NCBI RefSeq assembly: GCF_051967575.1
Contig: NZ_JBQCJW010000014.1
Span: forward strand, 10,536 to 74,535
Origin: Solibacillus silvestris_B
Lineage (GTDB): Bacteria; Bacillota; Bacilli; Bacillales_A; Planococcaceae
Length of the DNA: 64,000 nucleotides
Direction of reading: 5' to 3'
The notes beneath the pieces were generated by a model that made no database searches, was not told the origin of the DNA, and saw only the letters and a program-made list of their open reading frames with translations. Shown piece after piece: positions 43,460-52,485 of the stretch (the stretch's first letter is position 1; each line of letters begins with the position of its first letter). The position numbers and the translations under genes are program-made.

Positions 43460-45033
43460 TGTGGGATTCTGTTTATTATTATCGGGAAAAGACACAGCGC
43501 AAGCTACATTTGAAGCAGGATGTACTTGTATACGGAGCGACACCCGCAGGCATTACGGCAGCGATTACACTAAAGAAGCAAGGCTATAATGTGCGTATTG
43601 CCGAGTGCAGCCGTTTTATCGGCGGTATGACGGCGAGTGGCTTAGGGGCAACAGACTTGGGGGCGGAAGAAGCTTTAGGAGGTTTGGCGAAGCAATTTTA
43701 CGAAGAGGTTGCCAAACATTACGGTTTGAAAAAATGTGTGCGTTTTGAGCCCCATGTAGCAGAGGGCATCTTTAAAAAATGGCTGGCGGATTTTGCGATC
43801 GATGTACAAACAGAGCAATTCATCGAATCGGTCGTCAAGGAAAATAAAGCGATCCGGCAAGTCAGGATGACGGATGGCACAACATACGAAGCACAGCAAT
43901 TTATCGATGCAAGCTATGAAGGGGACCTGATGGCAAATGCAAAGGTTTCGTATATTGTTGGACGAGAAGCGAACGCAGTATACAAAGAAATATATAATGG
44001 CGTGCAATTCGGTACACAGCATCATAAATTTGAACGATTTATCGATCCTTATATTGTGGAAGGTGAACCTGAAAGCGGTTTGCTGTATGGGATTTCCGAT
44101 GAGCCTGCAACAGAGCAAAACGGTGCGGGCGATCAACGGATCCAGGCATATAATTTTCGGGTTTGCTTAACGAAGAAAAATAAAGTTCCTTTCCCAAAAC
44201 CGGAAAGCTATAATCGAGAGCACTATGCATTATTGCTGCGCTATTTACAGGCGGGGCACTGGGATGCGATGAAGCTCCATACGCCTTTGATGAACGGCAA
44301 AACAGATTTAAATAACTATGGCGCTTTTTCCACCGATTTTATCGGCAAGAATTATGCTTTTCCAGATGGAAGCTATTCATTGCGCGAGAAAATTTTTCAG
44401 CAGCACGTAACATATGTGGCGGGGCTTTTGTATTTTTTGGTAAATGATGAGGCAGTGCCGGCCGATGTTCGACAGGAGGTGCAGCAATGGGGCTTGCCGG
44501 CGGACGAGTTTTTAGAGACGAATCATTGGCCAAGGCAGCTTTATATTCGCGAAGCACGCAGAATGATCGGGGAATATTGCATAACGGAGCATAACGCACT
44601 TCAATATCGCGTGTGCGAGCAGCCGGTCGCGGTCGCTTCCTTTCATATGGATTCGCACCATTGCCGCCGGGTTGTATTGAATGGACGGGTAGTTAATGAA
44701 GGGGACATTCAAATTCCGGTGAAGCCTTTTGCAATCGATTTGCGCGCATTATTGCCAAAACAGCAAGAATGCACGAATTTAATCGTGCCGGTCTGCTTAA
44801 GCGCCTCACATATTGCGTATGGGTCCATTCGCATGGAGCCTGTATTCATGATGCTTGGTCAAGTTGCAGGCACAATCGCTGCACAGGCGCTGCATATGCA
44901 CAAACCTGTCCAGCAACTGGCATATGAAGACATAAAACAATCGTTGCTGGAGCAAGGGCATGTTGTTGAATGGGATATGTCGATTGTGGATGATCCGATT
45001 CGCCGTATGGAAGAAACGTTTGGAGGGGAATGA
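43459..45033 (+). CDS. FAD-dependent oxidoreductase (FAD_oxidored family)
   Basis: A 524-residue flavoprotein. The dinucleotide-binding motif is VLVYGATPAGITAAITLKKQ with IAECSRFIGGMTASGLGATD; the FAD/substrate segment QFIDASYEGDLMANAKVSY and the C-terminal RMEPVFMMLGQVAGTIAAQA are typical of the FAD_oxidored family found in polysaccharide-use loci. It overlaps the stop of the hydrolase-like gene (TAATG) and probably oxidises the same substrate or its product. Confidence 0.85.
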   Translation: MWDSVYYYREKTQRKLHLKQDVLVYGATPAGITAAITLKKQGYNVRIAECSRFIGGMTASGLGATDLGAEEALGGLAKQFYEEVAKHYGLKKCVRFEPHVAEGIFKKWLADFAIDVQTEQFIESVVKENKAIRQVRMTDGTTYEAQQFIDASYEGDLMANAKVSYIVGREANAVYKEIYNGVQFGTQHHKFERFIDPYIVEGEPESGLLYGISDEPATEQNGAGDQRIQAYNFRVCLTKKNKVPFPKPESYNREHYALLLRYLQAGHWDAMKLHTPLMNGKTDLNNYGAFSTDFIGKNYAFPDGSYSLREKIFQQHVTYVAGLLYFLVNDEAVPADVRQEVQQWGLPADEFLETNHWPRQLYIREARRMIGEYCITEHNALQYRVCEQPVAVASFHMDSHHCRRVVLNGRVVNEGDIQIPVKPFAIDLRALLPKQQECTNLIVPVCLSASHIAYGSIRMEPVFMMLGQVAGTIAAQALHMHKPVQQLAYEDIKQSLLEQGHVVEWDMSIVDDPIRRMEETFGGE

Positions 45034-45034
45034 T

Positions 45035-45994
45035 ATGCTAAAGCAATTGACTAAGAAATTTAATGAGGAAATTTTGGATTTATGGAATCAGTGTTTACCT
45101 GATTTTTTGCTGACAGACCGTTTGCTTGAGCAAAACATATGGCGGTCTCCATATGTTTTACGGGAGGGAAGTGCTGTAAAAGAGGTGGATGGGAGAGTAG
45201 TTGGCATTGTCATTGCGAAAATGTGGCATGATACATATGATGTTGCATTAAACAAAGCACATGGCTGGATTCAAATGCTGCTTGTGCACCCTGATTATCG
45301 GCAGCAAAAAATTGCGACAGAGCTTTATGAATATGCAGAACAGGCACTTATAAAAAATAATGTGAGGAAAATACAAATCGGCGGGGATTTAGGGCATTTA
45401 TTATGCGGAATTCCGCTGACAGAGCAGGCTGGAATTGCGTTTGCGGAGAAATTCGGCTATAGGCGGCTTGTAGAGAGCGCGGATTTCACAAGAAAAGTGA
45501 CGAAACCTTTAGCGCTTCCCGAAAAGGACAAGGTGCAGTTTGTTCTTCTGGAAAAAGAGGAGCAGCAGCAATTCATCGATTTTATATCAAATGCCTTCCC
45601 TGGACGATGGACATTTGAAGCACATGATTACTTCGAGCATGGGGGAACTGGCCGGGATTATGTAGTCGTGAAATGGGAAGGGAAGATTGTTGGCTTTTGC
45701 CGTATAAATGACGAGCAAAGCGCTTGGAAAGGACCGAATTATAATTGGGCAGAGCAATTTGACAATTTAGGCGGCATTGGCCCATTAGGCATCGACGAAA
45801 AGTACCGCAAATACGGGTTGGGCAGAGCGGTTGTCGAAGCGGCAGAGTACTATTTACAGCAACGCGGAAAAGCGACATTATTTATCGACTGGACCGACTT
45901 GATTGCCTTTTACGAAAAGTTGGGATATACTGTTTGGAAAAAATATGGAATCTTTTTGAAGCAGGTGGATGAGGATGTGGATTTTAAGCGCTGA
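45035..45994 (+). CDS. Tandem-domain GNAT acetyltransferase
   Basis: A 319-residue protein with two GNAT-like halves: about 1-150 (WIQMLLVHPDYRQQKIATEL is its acetyl-CoA loop) and about 165-315 (IGPLGIDEKYRKYGLGRAVV, FYEKLGYTVWKKYG). Tandem GNATs usually keep one active half. ATG 45035 follows GGAGGGGAATG, one base after the FAD enzyme stop. An acetylation step on an amino sugar or a regulatory role are both possible. Confidence 0.82.
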   Translation: MLKQLTKKFNEEILDLWNQCLPDFLLTDRLLEQNIWRSPYVLREGSAVKEVDGRVVGIVIAKMWHDTYDVALNKAHGWIQMLLVHPDYRQQKIATELYEYAEQALIKNNVRKIQIGGDLGHLLCGIPLTEQAGIAFAEKFGYRRLVESADFTRKVTKPLALPEKDKVQFVLLEKEEQQQFIDFISNAFPGRWTFEAHDYFEHGGTGRDYVVVKWEGKIVGFCRINDEQSAWKGPNYNWAEQFDNLGGIGPLGIDEKYRKYGLGRAVVEAAEYYLQQRGKATLFIDWTDLIAFYEKLGYTVWKKYGIFLKQVDEDVDFKR

Positions 45995-46838
45995 TATCGG
46001 GGGTACTAAGCTGGCATTGGGGATTTCAAGCAAGGAAAAACCGGAGCACATTATTGAGCAATTGGAAGTTGCAAGCCCGCAGCAGTCAGAAGCTTTATTT
46101 GAGGCAATGATTGACGGATTCAATAAGCTTATACAGAACAAAGAAGGAGAAGTGGCTAAAGTTGCCGTAGGATTGCCCGGAATTTTGGATTTACAGCACG
46201 GCATTGTCGTACATCAGCAAAACTTGCCGTGGAACCAATTTCCGTTAGTGCAGCGTTTGCAGGCGGTGTATCCAAAAGCGGGGATTCATATGGAAACAGA
46301 TATGATGACAGCGGCAAATGGCGAATATAAAATACGGCATTTTGAGCAAGAGACGCTAATTTATTTAACGATCAGCACGGGGATTGCTTGCTGCACGATT
46401 CATGAAGGGAAATTTTTGCGGGGGGCAGGAATACCGGGAGAAGTCGGCTTTTCATTAACTAAAACAGGCGCGTATTTTGAAGAGCAATGTGCAGGGCCTT
46501 GGCTGGCAAAGCTGCTGCAGGAAAAAACAAACCGCAATCATACTACACTACAGCAATTTTTGCAGCAATATTATGAGCAAGACGAAGAAGTTGTGCCGAT
46601 TATACAACAATGGCAACAGGAAATCGCACAAAAAATCCACAGCTTCATTCTTTTACTGGACCCCCATGTAGTTGTGCTTGGGGGAGGCGTGATGAACCAC
46701 CATCCCCAGATTGTGAAAGAAATTGCTGCATTGGTCGACAGCTATTTCGGCTTACCGTTTTTTGAACATAAAAAAGGGCGAGTGCAAGGAAGCATTAATA
46801 AAGGAAACGCAGGATTAATCGGAGCAGCGCTGTTGTAA
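45975..46838 (+). CDS. ROK-family sugar kinase without the zinc motif
   Basis: A 287-residue ROK protein with the phosphate-binding motif SADIGGTKLALGI, VGLPGILD, and TISTGIACCTIHEGKFLRGA followed by GIPGEVGF. The ROK zinc motif (CxCGxxGCxE) expected after this is absent; TKTGAYFEEQCAG stands there. It overlaps the GNAT gene by 20 bases; ATG 45975 is preferred over 45969 because AGGTGG ends at 45968. It probably phosphorylates the sugar taken in by the ABC transporter. Confidence 0.83.
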   Translation: MWILSADIGGTKLALGISSKEKPEHIIEQLEVASPQQSEALFEAMIDGFNKLIQNKEGEVAKVAVGLPGILDLQHGIVVHQQNLPWNQFPLVQRLQAVYPKAGIHMETDMMTAANGEYKIRHFEQETLIYLTISTGIACCTIHEGKFLRGAGIPGEVGFSLTKTGAYFEEQCAGPWLAKLLQEKTNRNHTTLQQFLQQYYEQDEEVVPIIQQWQQEIAQKIHSFILLLDPHVVVLGGGVMNHHPQIVKEIAALVDSYFGLPFFEHKKGRVQGSINKGNAGLIGAALL

Positions 46839-46868
46839 AGCAGAGAGTGGGTATTAATCCTAAAAGTA

Positions 46869-46908
46869 AAAAACGATCATTTTACCTGCTAGTAAAATGG
46901 TCGTTTTT
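46869..46908. terminator. Bidirectional terminator between the ROK kinase and MsmX-like genes
   Basis: AAAAACGATCATTTTAC and GTAAAATGGTCGTTTTT form a 17-pair hairpin with A5 on one side and T5 on the other, ending convergent genes. Confidence 0.88.
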
Positions 46909-46989
46909 CAGTCTTTTAAAATTGATTTGCCCTGCGGTTACCGGCAGCTAGAAACCGGGCCGGGAAAGGCTGATTCGGCAATTTCCCTT

Positions 46990-48081
46990 CTATCTTATGC
47001 GGCTTTCAGTGGCAGGGTCAAAGAAATGCGCTTTCGTCAAATTAAAGTTCAGTTTAATCTTTTGGCCCATCGCTATATCGGAATCCGCATGAATTTTGCC
47101 GACAAACTGCTGATCATCAATATTCGCGTAAACAATCGTTTCGGCACCGGTTAATTCACTTACTTGCACTGTTGCCGTTACCCCATTTTCCGAATGCGGG
47201 GCGCCTGTTTTAAAGTCGTCGTTAATATCTTCAGGACGGATGCCTAAAATGATTTCACGATTTAAATAGTTTTGCTCTTTTAGCAATTTTAGATTGTTTT
47301 CCGGCACACGGATTTTTTCATTTCCTATTTCAAAATAATCCCCTACGACGTTTCCGCGAAGAAAGTTCATGGCAGGCGAACCGATAAAGCCGCCGACAAA
47401 TACATTTTCGGGAGTATCGTAAACTTCTCGGGGTGTCCCGATTTGCTGGATAACCCCATCTTTCATGACTACAAGGCGGCTAGCCATAGTCATTGCCTCT
47501 GTTTGGTCGTGTGTAACATATAATGTTGTCGTATTTAAACGATAGTGAAGTTTAGTAATTTCGGACCGCATTTGGACACGGAGCTTTGCATCCAAGTTTG
47601 ATAATGGTTCATCCATTAAAAATAGCTTTGCATCACGAACGATGGCACGCCCTAATGCTACACGCTGGCGCTGACCGCCTGAAAGAGATTTTGGCTTTTT
47701 ATCGAGCAGTGTACTTAAACCTAAAATAGCGGCCGCTTCACGAACCTTTGCATCAATTTCGCTTTTCGGCATTTTGCGTAATTTCAAACCGAACGCCATA
47801 TTTTCATAAACATTCATATGCGGGTAAAGTGCATAGTTCTGAAACACCATGGCAATGTCACGGTCTTTCGGCTCCACTTCATTGACGCGTTTTCCATCAA
47901 TGCGAAGCTCGCCCTCCGATATCGTTTCCAAACCTGCTACCATACGCAATGTCGTTGATTTCCCGCAGCCTGAAGGACCGACAAGGACGATGAACTCCCC
48001 AGGCTCCACATTTAGATGAAAATTTTCAACTGCGACATAACCGTCCGGATAGCGTTTCTTAATATGATCGAAATCTAGCAT
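46990..48081 (-). CDS. Sugar ABC transporter ATP-binding protein (MsmX/UgpC type)
   Basis: A 363-residue ATPase with Walker A GPSGCGKST, Q-loop FQNYALYPHM, signature LSGGQRQRVALGRA, Walker B LFLMDEPLSNLDA and a C-terminal TOBE regulatory domain (about 240-363). ATG 48081 is preceded by AAGGGGG. MsmX-type proteins serve several CUT1 transporters; here it is the obvious energy source for the transporter at 30764-33898, which lacks its own ATPase. Confidence 0.92.
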   Translation of the reverse strand: MLDFDHIKKRYPDGYVAVENFHLNVEPGEFIVLVGPSGCGKSTTLRMVAGLETISEGELRIDGKRVNEVEPKDRDIAMVFQNYALYPHMNVYENMAFGLKLRKMPKSEIDAKVREAAAILGLSTLLDKKPKSLSGGQRQRVALGRAIVRDAKLFLMDEPLSNLDAKLRVQMRSEITKLHYRLNTTTLYVTHDQTEAMTMASRLVVMKDGVIQQIGTPREVYDTPENVFVGGFIGSPAMNFLRGNVVGDYFEIGNEKIRVPENNLKLLKEQNYLNREIILGIRPEDINDDFKTGAPHSENGVTATVQVSELTGAETIVYANIDDQQFVGKIHADSDIAMGQKIKLNFNLTKAHFFDPATESRIR

Positions 48082-48153
48082 AGTCAATTCCCCCTTCATT
48101 ACTATTATTTTAAAAAAAGCGAAGGGACAATGCTTTGTGCAAATTGCAATAAA

Positions 48154-49008
48154 TTATAAAGAAAATTCCGTCAATTTGAATAACTGGGCGCTTAAGTAGG
48201 CGATTAATAAATCTTCGCTGCGCCTCAAATCAAGCGATGTTTCATCATAAAAACGCTGTAGACGGTAAAGCAATGTATTACGATGCAGATGCAACTCTTT
48301 TGCGGCAGCGGAAACATTCCCATTGTGCGAAAACAAAGCGGAAATCGTCATGCTGATCTCCTCGTTGAAATGATTGTTCATAGTTTGCCGCAAGTAATGC
48401 TGAACAGGCATTTCCAAAAAGCTCGGCAATAAAAAAAGCAGGCTATTCGTAAACGTGCATATCGTCTCAAAATAATATTTCTGTATTGTTTGAAATACTC
48501 GCTGTTCAATCGAAAAAACAGTATGAACCGTATTGGTGATAAGGTGTGGCTGCCCTATAAAGAGCTGTCCATGTATATAAAAGTCATTTTCTAAAATGGC
48601 AATAAAACTCTCTAGCTCTTGTAAGGAATAATCTTTAAATAAAATTATCCAAAAAGTTTGCGGCGCAGCTTCAATAAGCAGTGCATCATTCATGAAAAAT
48701 AGCTCGACTGCATAATTTAATTGTGCTGATTTGCTTTTTGTCGCATATTGCAATACACGGATTACCGTATCAGATTTGTTCGGTATGACGATTCCCTGTG
48801 TTAATAGCAAATACCAAGGATTATGCTGTTCTGTTTGTTCTTCCAAAAATTGCGTTAAAAATAAAATATCGCGTGCAGAAATTTCGCTTTTCAGGATTTC
48901 ATACCAGCAATGGTTGCTGCCGTCATAAAAAATTGCTGTCGATGTATGTGGCGCTGTTGGAAAAGTTGTATGTCGTATTAGAGATGGGAATAATTGTTTT
49001 AGTTGCAT
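48154..49008 (-). CDS. PucR/CdaR-type transcriptional regulator
   Basis: A 284-residue regulator whose last 70 residues are the PucR-type helix-turn-helix: SHNGNVSAAAKELHLHRNTL then LYRLQRF, with LDLRRSEDLLIAYLSAQL. The N-terminal 200 residues are an unassigned sensor domain. ATG 49008 follows GGAGGG. It lies directly upstream of the MsmX-like gene in the same direction (72-base gap) and may activate that gene or the sugar cluster. Confidence 0.8.
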   Translation of the reverse strand: MQLKQLFPSLIRHTTFPTAPHTSTAIFYDGSNHCWYEILKSEISARDILFLTQFLEEQTEQHNPWYLLLTQGIVIPNKSDTVIRVLQYATKSKSAQLNYAVELFFMNDALLIEAAPQTFWIILFKDYSLQELESFIAILENDFYIHGQLFIGQPHLITNTVHTVFSIEQRVFQTIQKYYFETICTFTNSLLFLLPSFLEMPVQHYLRQTMNNHFNEEISMTISALFSHNGNVSAAAKELHLHRNTLLYRLQRFYDETSLDLRRSEDLLIAYLSAQLFKLTEFSL

Positions 49009-49101
49009 CGGAAAACCCTCCATTAGACAAAAATAAAAACGTAATGGTTAGTAAAAATAACCAAATACGCTTTTATTGTATCATTTCCAGTATTCAAGTA
49101 C

Positions 49102-49416
49102 TTAACGAATCGTTACGGCTGTACCTGTTGCGACACACATCATCATGCCTTCGCGCAAAGTTTCAAAGTCAAGGTCTACAGCGATAATGGCATTGGCCCC
49201 CATGCTGCGTGCACGATCAGTCATCTCTTCAATGGCAATTTTCCGCCCTTCCGCCAACTTGTCTTCATAAGAGGCACTGCGACCGCCGACGATATCTGTT
49301 ACCGATGCGAAAATATCGCGCACGATGTTTGCTCCCATGATCGCCTCGCCTGAAACAATCCCGTGGTAAGCTTCAATTGTTTTACCTTCTATTGTGTTCG
49401 TTGTTACGACTAGCAT
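49102..49416 (-). CDS. UPF0145 (YbjQ-like) protein
   Basis: A 104-residue YbjQ-family protein, TTNTIEGKTIEAYHGIVSGE, VGGRSASYEDKLAEGR and ARSMGANAIIAVDLDFE being family hallmarks; it forms pentamers in known structures and has no firm function. ATG 49416 follows AAAGGAG at 8 bases; an upstream start at 49425 overlaps that site. Confidence 0.88.
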   Translation of the reverse strand: MLVVTTNTIEGKTIEAYHGIVSGEAIMGANIVRDIFASVTDIVGGRSASYEDKLAEGRKIAIEEMTDRARSMGANAIIAVDLDFETLREGMMMCVATGTAVTIR

Positions 49417-49493
49417 TATTTCCACTCCTTTAAGTCTGATTAATATATATACACCGAAAACTAGGAAAAAGTTTCATTATTTTCAAAATAAAA

Positions 49494-49526
49494 ACGGCAT
49501 GCGTCTTTGTAAAAAGAGCATACCGT
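49494..49526 (-). terminator. Terminator after putP (minus strand)
   Basis: ACGGCATGC and GCATACCGT pair; on the minus strand the hairpin runs into TTTTATTTT. Confidence 0.8.
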
Positions 49527-49532
49527 GTTCAG

Positions 49533-51020
49533 CTATTTTCGTTCTTCATTTAAAATGCGTTGTGTTTCATCGAATTCTTTTTCAATTTCCGCATTTGGTT
49601 TATATGTCAGCATACTCACTACGACTGCAACGACTAGACATGCGATAAAGCCCGGTACAATCTCATACAGCATACTTGATAAACTTTCCGTACGTCCCCA
49701 GACGAATGCTACTGCGGCACCTGCAACCATCCCGGCAAGTGCGCCGTAATTTGTAAGTTTACGCCAGAATAAAGAAAGTAAAATGATCGGGCCGAATGCT
49801 GCACCGAAGCCTGCCCATGCAAATGCCACTAAGCCTAAAATCGTGCTTTCAGGATTCCATGCAACAATCGCTGCAAAAATGGAAACAAATAGTACGGCTA
49901 CACGACCTAAAAATACATAATGTTTATCTGTCGCTGTCTTGTTGAATAATGCTTTATAAATATCTTCAATAAGTGCTGAAGATGTTACGATTAATTGTGA
50001 AGAAATTGTACTCATGACTGCCGCTAAAATGGCTGCAAGAACGATACCGGCAATGAATGGGTGGAATAAAATTTGGCCTAATACGATAAACACCGTTTCA
50101 GCATCCTTTAATTCTGTTCCTTGCTGCTGGAAGTATGCAACACCGACCAATGCAGTTGCAATTGCGCCAAGCAAACTGAAAATCATCCAGCCAATCCCGA
50201 TACGACGCGCATTTTTCGTCTCTTTCACTGATTTAATCGCCATAAAGCGCACGATAATATGCGGCTGGCCGAAATAGCCAAGTCCCCATGCAAGCGAAGA
50301 AATAATTGCCGCTGCCGTCACCGTGGAAGGAAGAAGGCTGAACATTTCCGGATTGACCGATTTAATAGAATCCAATGTTTCCCCAATGCCGCCTGTTAAG
50401 AAAATTCCGAATATTGGGATGGCAATTAAAGTAATAACCATAATTAAACCTTGAATAACATCCGTATAACTAACAGCTAAAAATCCGCCAAATAAAGTGT
50501 AAGCGACTACAACCGCAGATACGAATAAAAGACCTGTATGATAGTCCATTCCAAATGAGCTCTCGAAAAACTTGCCGCCCGATACCATTCCGGAAGATAC
50601 ATAAAACGTAAAGAATACTAAAATAATAATACCAGAGGCGATACGTAATAATTTCGTATTATCGCGCAAACGGTTATCCAAATAACTCGGGATCGTAATC
50701 GAATCCTTCGTCACTTGTGTATATACACGCAAGCGTGGCGCTACAAGCAACCAGTTTAAATAAGCGCCGATCGTTAAACCAATCGCGATCCAAGCTTCCA
50801 CAAGACCTGATAAATAAATCGCTCCTGGAAGTCCCATTAATAACCAGCCCGACATATCCGCTGCACCGGCACTTAACGCAGTAACTGCCGCACCAAGTCC
50901 GCGGCCGCCCAGCATATAATCTGTCAAGTTGCTCGTTTTGCGAAATGCATACCAGCCAATTCCGAGCATGGCTATCATGTAAATAATAATTGCCAATAAT
51001 TGATAGCTATAATCTGACAT
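49533..51020 (-). CDS. putP: Sodium/proline symporter
   Basis: A 495-residue solute:sodium symporter with about 12-13 membrane segments. Family marks include YMLGGRGLGAAVTALSAGA with the ADMSGWLLMGLPGA sodium-site segment, LNWLLVAPRLRVYT and GLGYFGQPHIIVRFMAI. It imports proline with sodium. It lies downstream of putB in the same direction and serves the proline-degradation genes next to it. ATG 51020 has AAAGGAG upstream. Confidence 0.92.
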   Translation of the reverse strand: MSDYSYQLLAIIIYMIAMLGIGWYAFRKTSNLTDYMLGGRGLGAAVTALSAGAADMSGWLLMGLPGAIYLSGLVEAWIAIGLTIGAYLNWLLVAPRLRVYTQVTKDSITIPSYLDNRLRDNTKLLRIASGIIILVFFTFYVSSGMVSGGKFFESSFGMDYHTGLLFVSAVVVAYTLFGGFLAVSYTDVIQGLIMVITLIAIPIFGIFLTGGIGETLDSIKSVNPEMFSLLPSTVTAAAIISSLAWGLGYFGQPHIIVRFMAIKSVKETKNARRIGIGWMIFSLLGAIATALVGVAYFQQQGTELKDAETVFIVLGQILFHPFIAGIVLAAILAAVMSTISSQLIVTSSALIEDIYKALFNKTATDKHYVFLGRVAVLFVSIFAAIVAWNPESTILGLVAFAWAGFGAAFGPIILLSLFWRKLTNYGALAGMVAGAAVAFVWGRTESLSSMLYEIVPGFIACLVVAVVVSMLTYKPNAEIEKEFDETQRILNEERK

Positions 51021-51059
51021 AAAAACAGCTCCTTTAATATTCTTTTTTGCTACCTTTAC

Positions 51060-51135
51060 CTCGCGTTAGCAGGGAGCAGCAATTCCCCCTCAGGCTTCGG
51101 AAAGCGGAGGCAGGAAAATTGCCCGTAACAACCTG
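51060..51135. repeat. G/C-rich imperfect palindrome between putB and putP
   Basis: CAATT and AATTG flank a CCCCCTCAGGCTTCGGAAAGCGGAGGCAG-like core (only part quoted). The segment is far more GC-rich than its surroundings and recalls the palindromic element at 2162-2222; I cannot show that it is the same family. The rest of the 184-base gap holds nothing recognisable. Confidence 0.35.
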
Positions 51136-51204
51136 TTTGAAATTTCACTTTATCATGAAGCAATATATAATCGTCAAAGCATTATAATATGGCGCCGCTG
51201 CTAA

Positions 51205-52179
51205 CTATTTTTTCTTTTTCGTTAAGCGTCCAGCTAAAAACGCACCTGCAGCAACAGCTAAAATCGTATTCGTCTTTTTATTGAATACTTGCTTTGTGAC
51301 AAGTGTAAGATTTTGAGGGCGCTCCGCTAAACGGCGCATAAAATAACCATACCAGTCGTGACCGAATGGCACATACGTACAGAAGTTATATCCTTCTTTA
51401 GCAAGACTCAATTGCATATCTTTGCGGAATCCATAAAGCATTTGGAACTCGAATTTGTCATACGGAATATGATGTTTTTCAACAAATTGTTTTACATGGT
51501 TAATAACATTGTGATCATGTGTCGCGATAGAAGTGAATTTGCCATGTAGTAAATGATATTCAATTTGCTCGATAAACTTGCGGTCAATATCCGCTTTATT
51601 TTGATAGGCAACAGATTCATCTTCCTTGTATGCACCTTTCACAAGGCGTAAGCGATAATCTTTAAAACGTTCGATATTTTCGTCTGATTCAAAGAAATAT
51701 GCTTGGATAACCGTACCTACATTTTCATATTCGGCATGGAATTTTTCCAGCAAATCAAATGATGGATGAAGACGCGCATAGTTCTCCATATCAAAATTAA
51801 CAAAAATCTGATATTCGTTTGCTAATGTGATAATTTCTTTCAAGTTGTCAGAGCAAAACTCAAAATCAATATCCAATCCAAGCTGTGAAGGCTTTAATGA
51901 AATATGCGCATCCAGATTTTCGCTATGAATACGCTCAATTACTGCTAAAATTTGCTCTTTTGCAGCGAGAGCCGCCGATTTTTCAAATACGAATTCCCCT
52001 AAATTATCTACAGTACACGAAATGCCATGTGCATTTAATTCTTTAATGCTTTCTACGACTTCATCGATATTTGTACCTGCAACGACACTTTGCGCTCCGA
52101 GTTTAAAACCATATTTTTGGGCTGCAGAATTTAATGTTTGATTTTCAGACAGCGCGATAAAAAAATCTTTTAACGACAT
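51205..52179 (-). CDS. putB: Proline dehydrogenase
   Basis: A 324-residue monofunctional FAD-dependent proline dehydrogenase that oxidises proline to pyrroline-5-carboxylate. The barrel shows VNFDMENYARLHPSFDLL, the RLVKGAYKEDE motif, IATHDHNVI and FEFQMLYGFRKDMQ. ATG 52179 follows AGGAGG; open frame continues further upstream but has no ribosome binding site and is AT-rich spacer. The protein pairs with the pyrroline-5-carboxylate dehydrogenase at 53951. The tail ends KKTNTILAVAAGAFLAG-RLTKKKK, a short membrane-binding helix with basic end. Confidence 0.92.
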   Translation of the reverse strand: MSLKDFFIALSENQTLNSAAQKYGFKLGAQSVVAGTNIDEVVESIKELNAHGISCTVDNLGEFVFEKSAALAAKEQILAVIERIHSENLDAHISLKPSQLGLDIDFEFCSDNLKEIITLANEYQIFVNFDMENYARLHPSFDLLEKFHAEYENVGTVIQAYFFESDENIERFKDYRLRLVKGAYKEDESVAYQNKADIDRKFIEQIEYHLLHGKFTSIATHDHNVINHVKQFVEKHHIPYDKFEFQMLYGFRKDMQLSLAKEGYNFCTYVPFGHDWYGYFMRRLAERPQNLTLVTKQVFNKKTNTILAVAAGAFLAGRLTKKKK

Positions 52180-52420
52180 TTTGAATACTCCTCCTACGTG
52201 AAAAATTATTTTTGTTGATGTTGAGGTGAGTATAAAACAAAATATTCGAAAAAGGAAATAGATTTTGAGTAGATAAATGTTTGCAAAAGGGAAAAGTGAG
52301 GAATAACAACGATTTTCACACAAAAAAAATTTTGTTGAAATATCTTTCTTAAACGTTTTAATGCTATGAAAATCAAAAATTTCAATTGGTGCCAAATAAT
52401 ATTGCACATAGAAAAAATAG

Positions 52421-52445
52421 AGACCTCCCAAAAAAAGGGGGTCTT
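52421..52445 (-). terminator. Terminator after the proline regulator gene (minus strand)
   Basis: AGACCTCCC and GGGGGTCT pair around seven A residues; on the minus strand the hairpin continues into ATTTTTTC. Confidence 0.75.
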
Positions 52446-52485
52446 TATTTTGCGGAAATGTAATTTTATTTACCATTTTTGGCAG

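Noticed and set aside
46950..46965. GGGCCGGG resembling the loop motif of the hairpin RNA
   Set aside because: It lies between the ROK kinase and MsmX-like genes without flanking stem arms of the same kind; probably chance.
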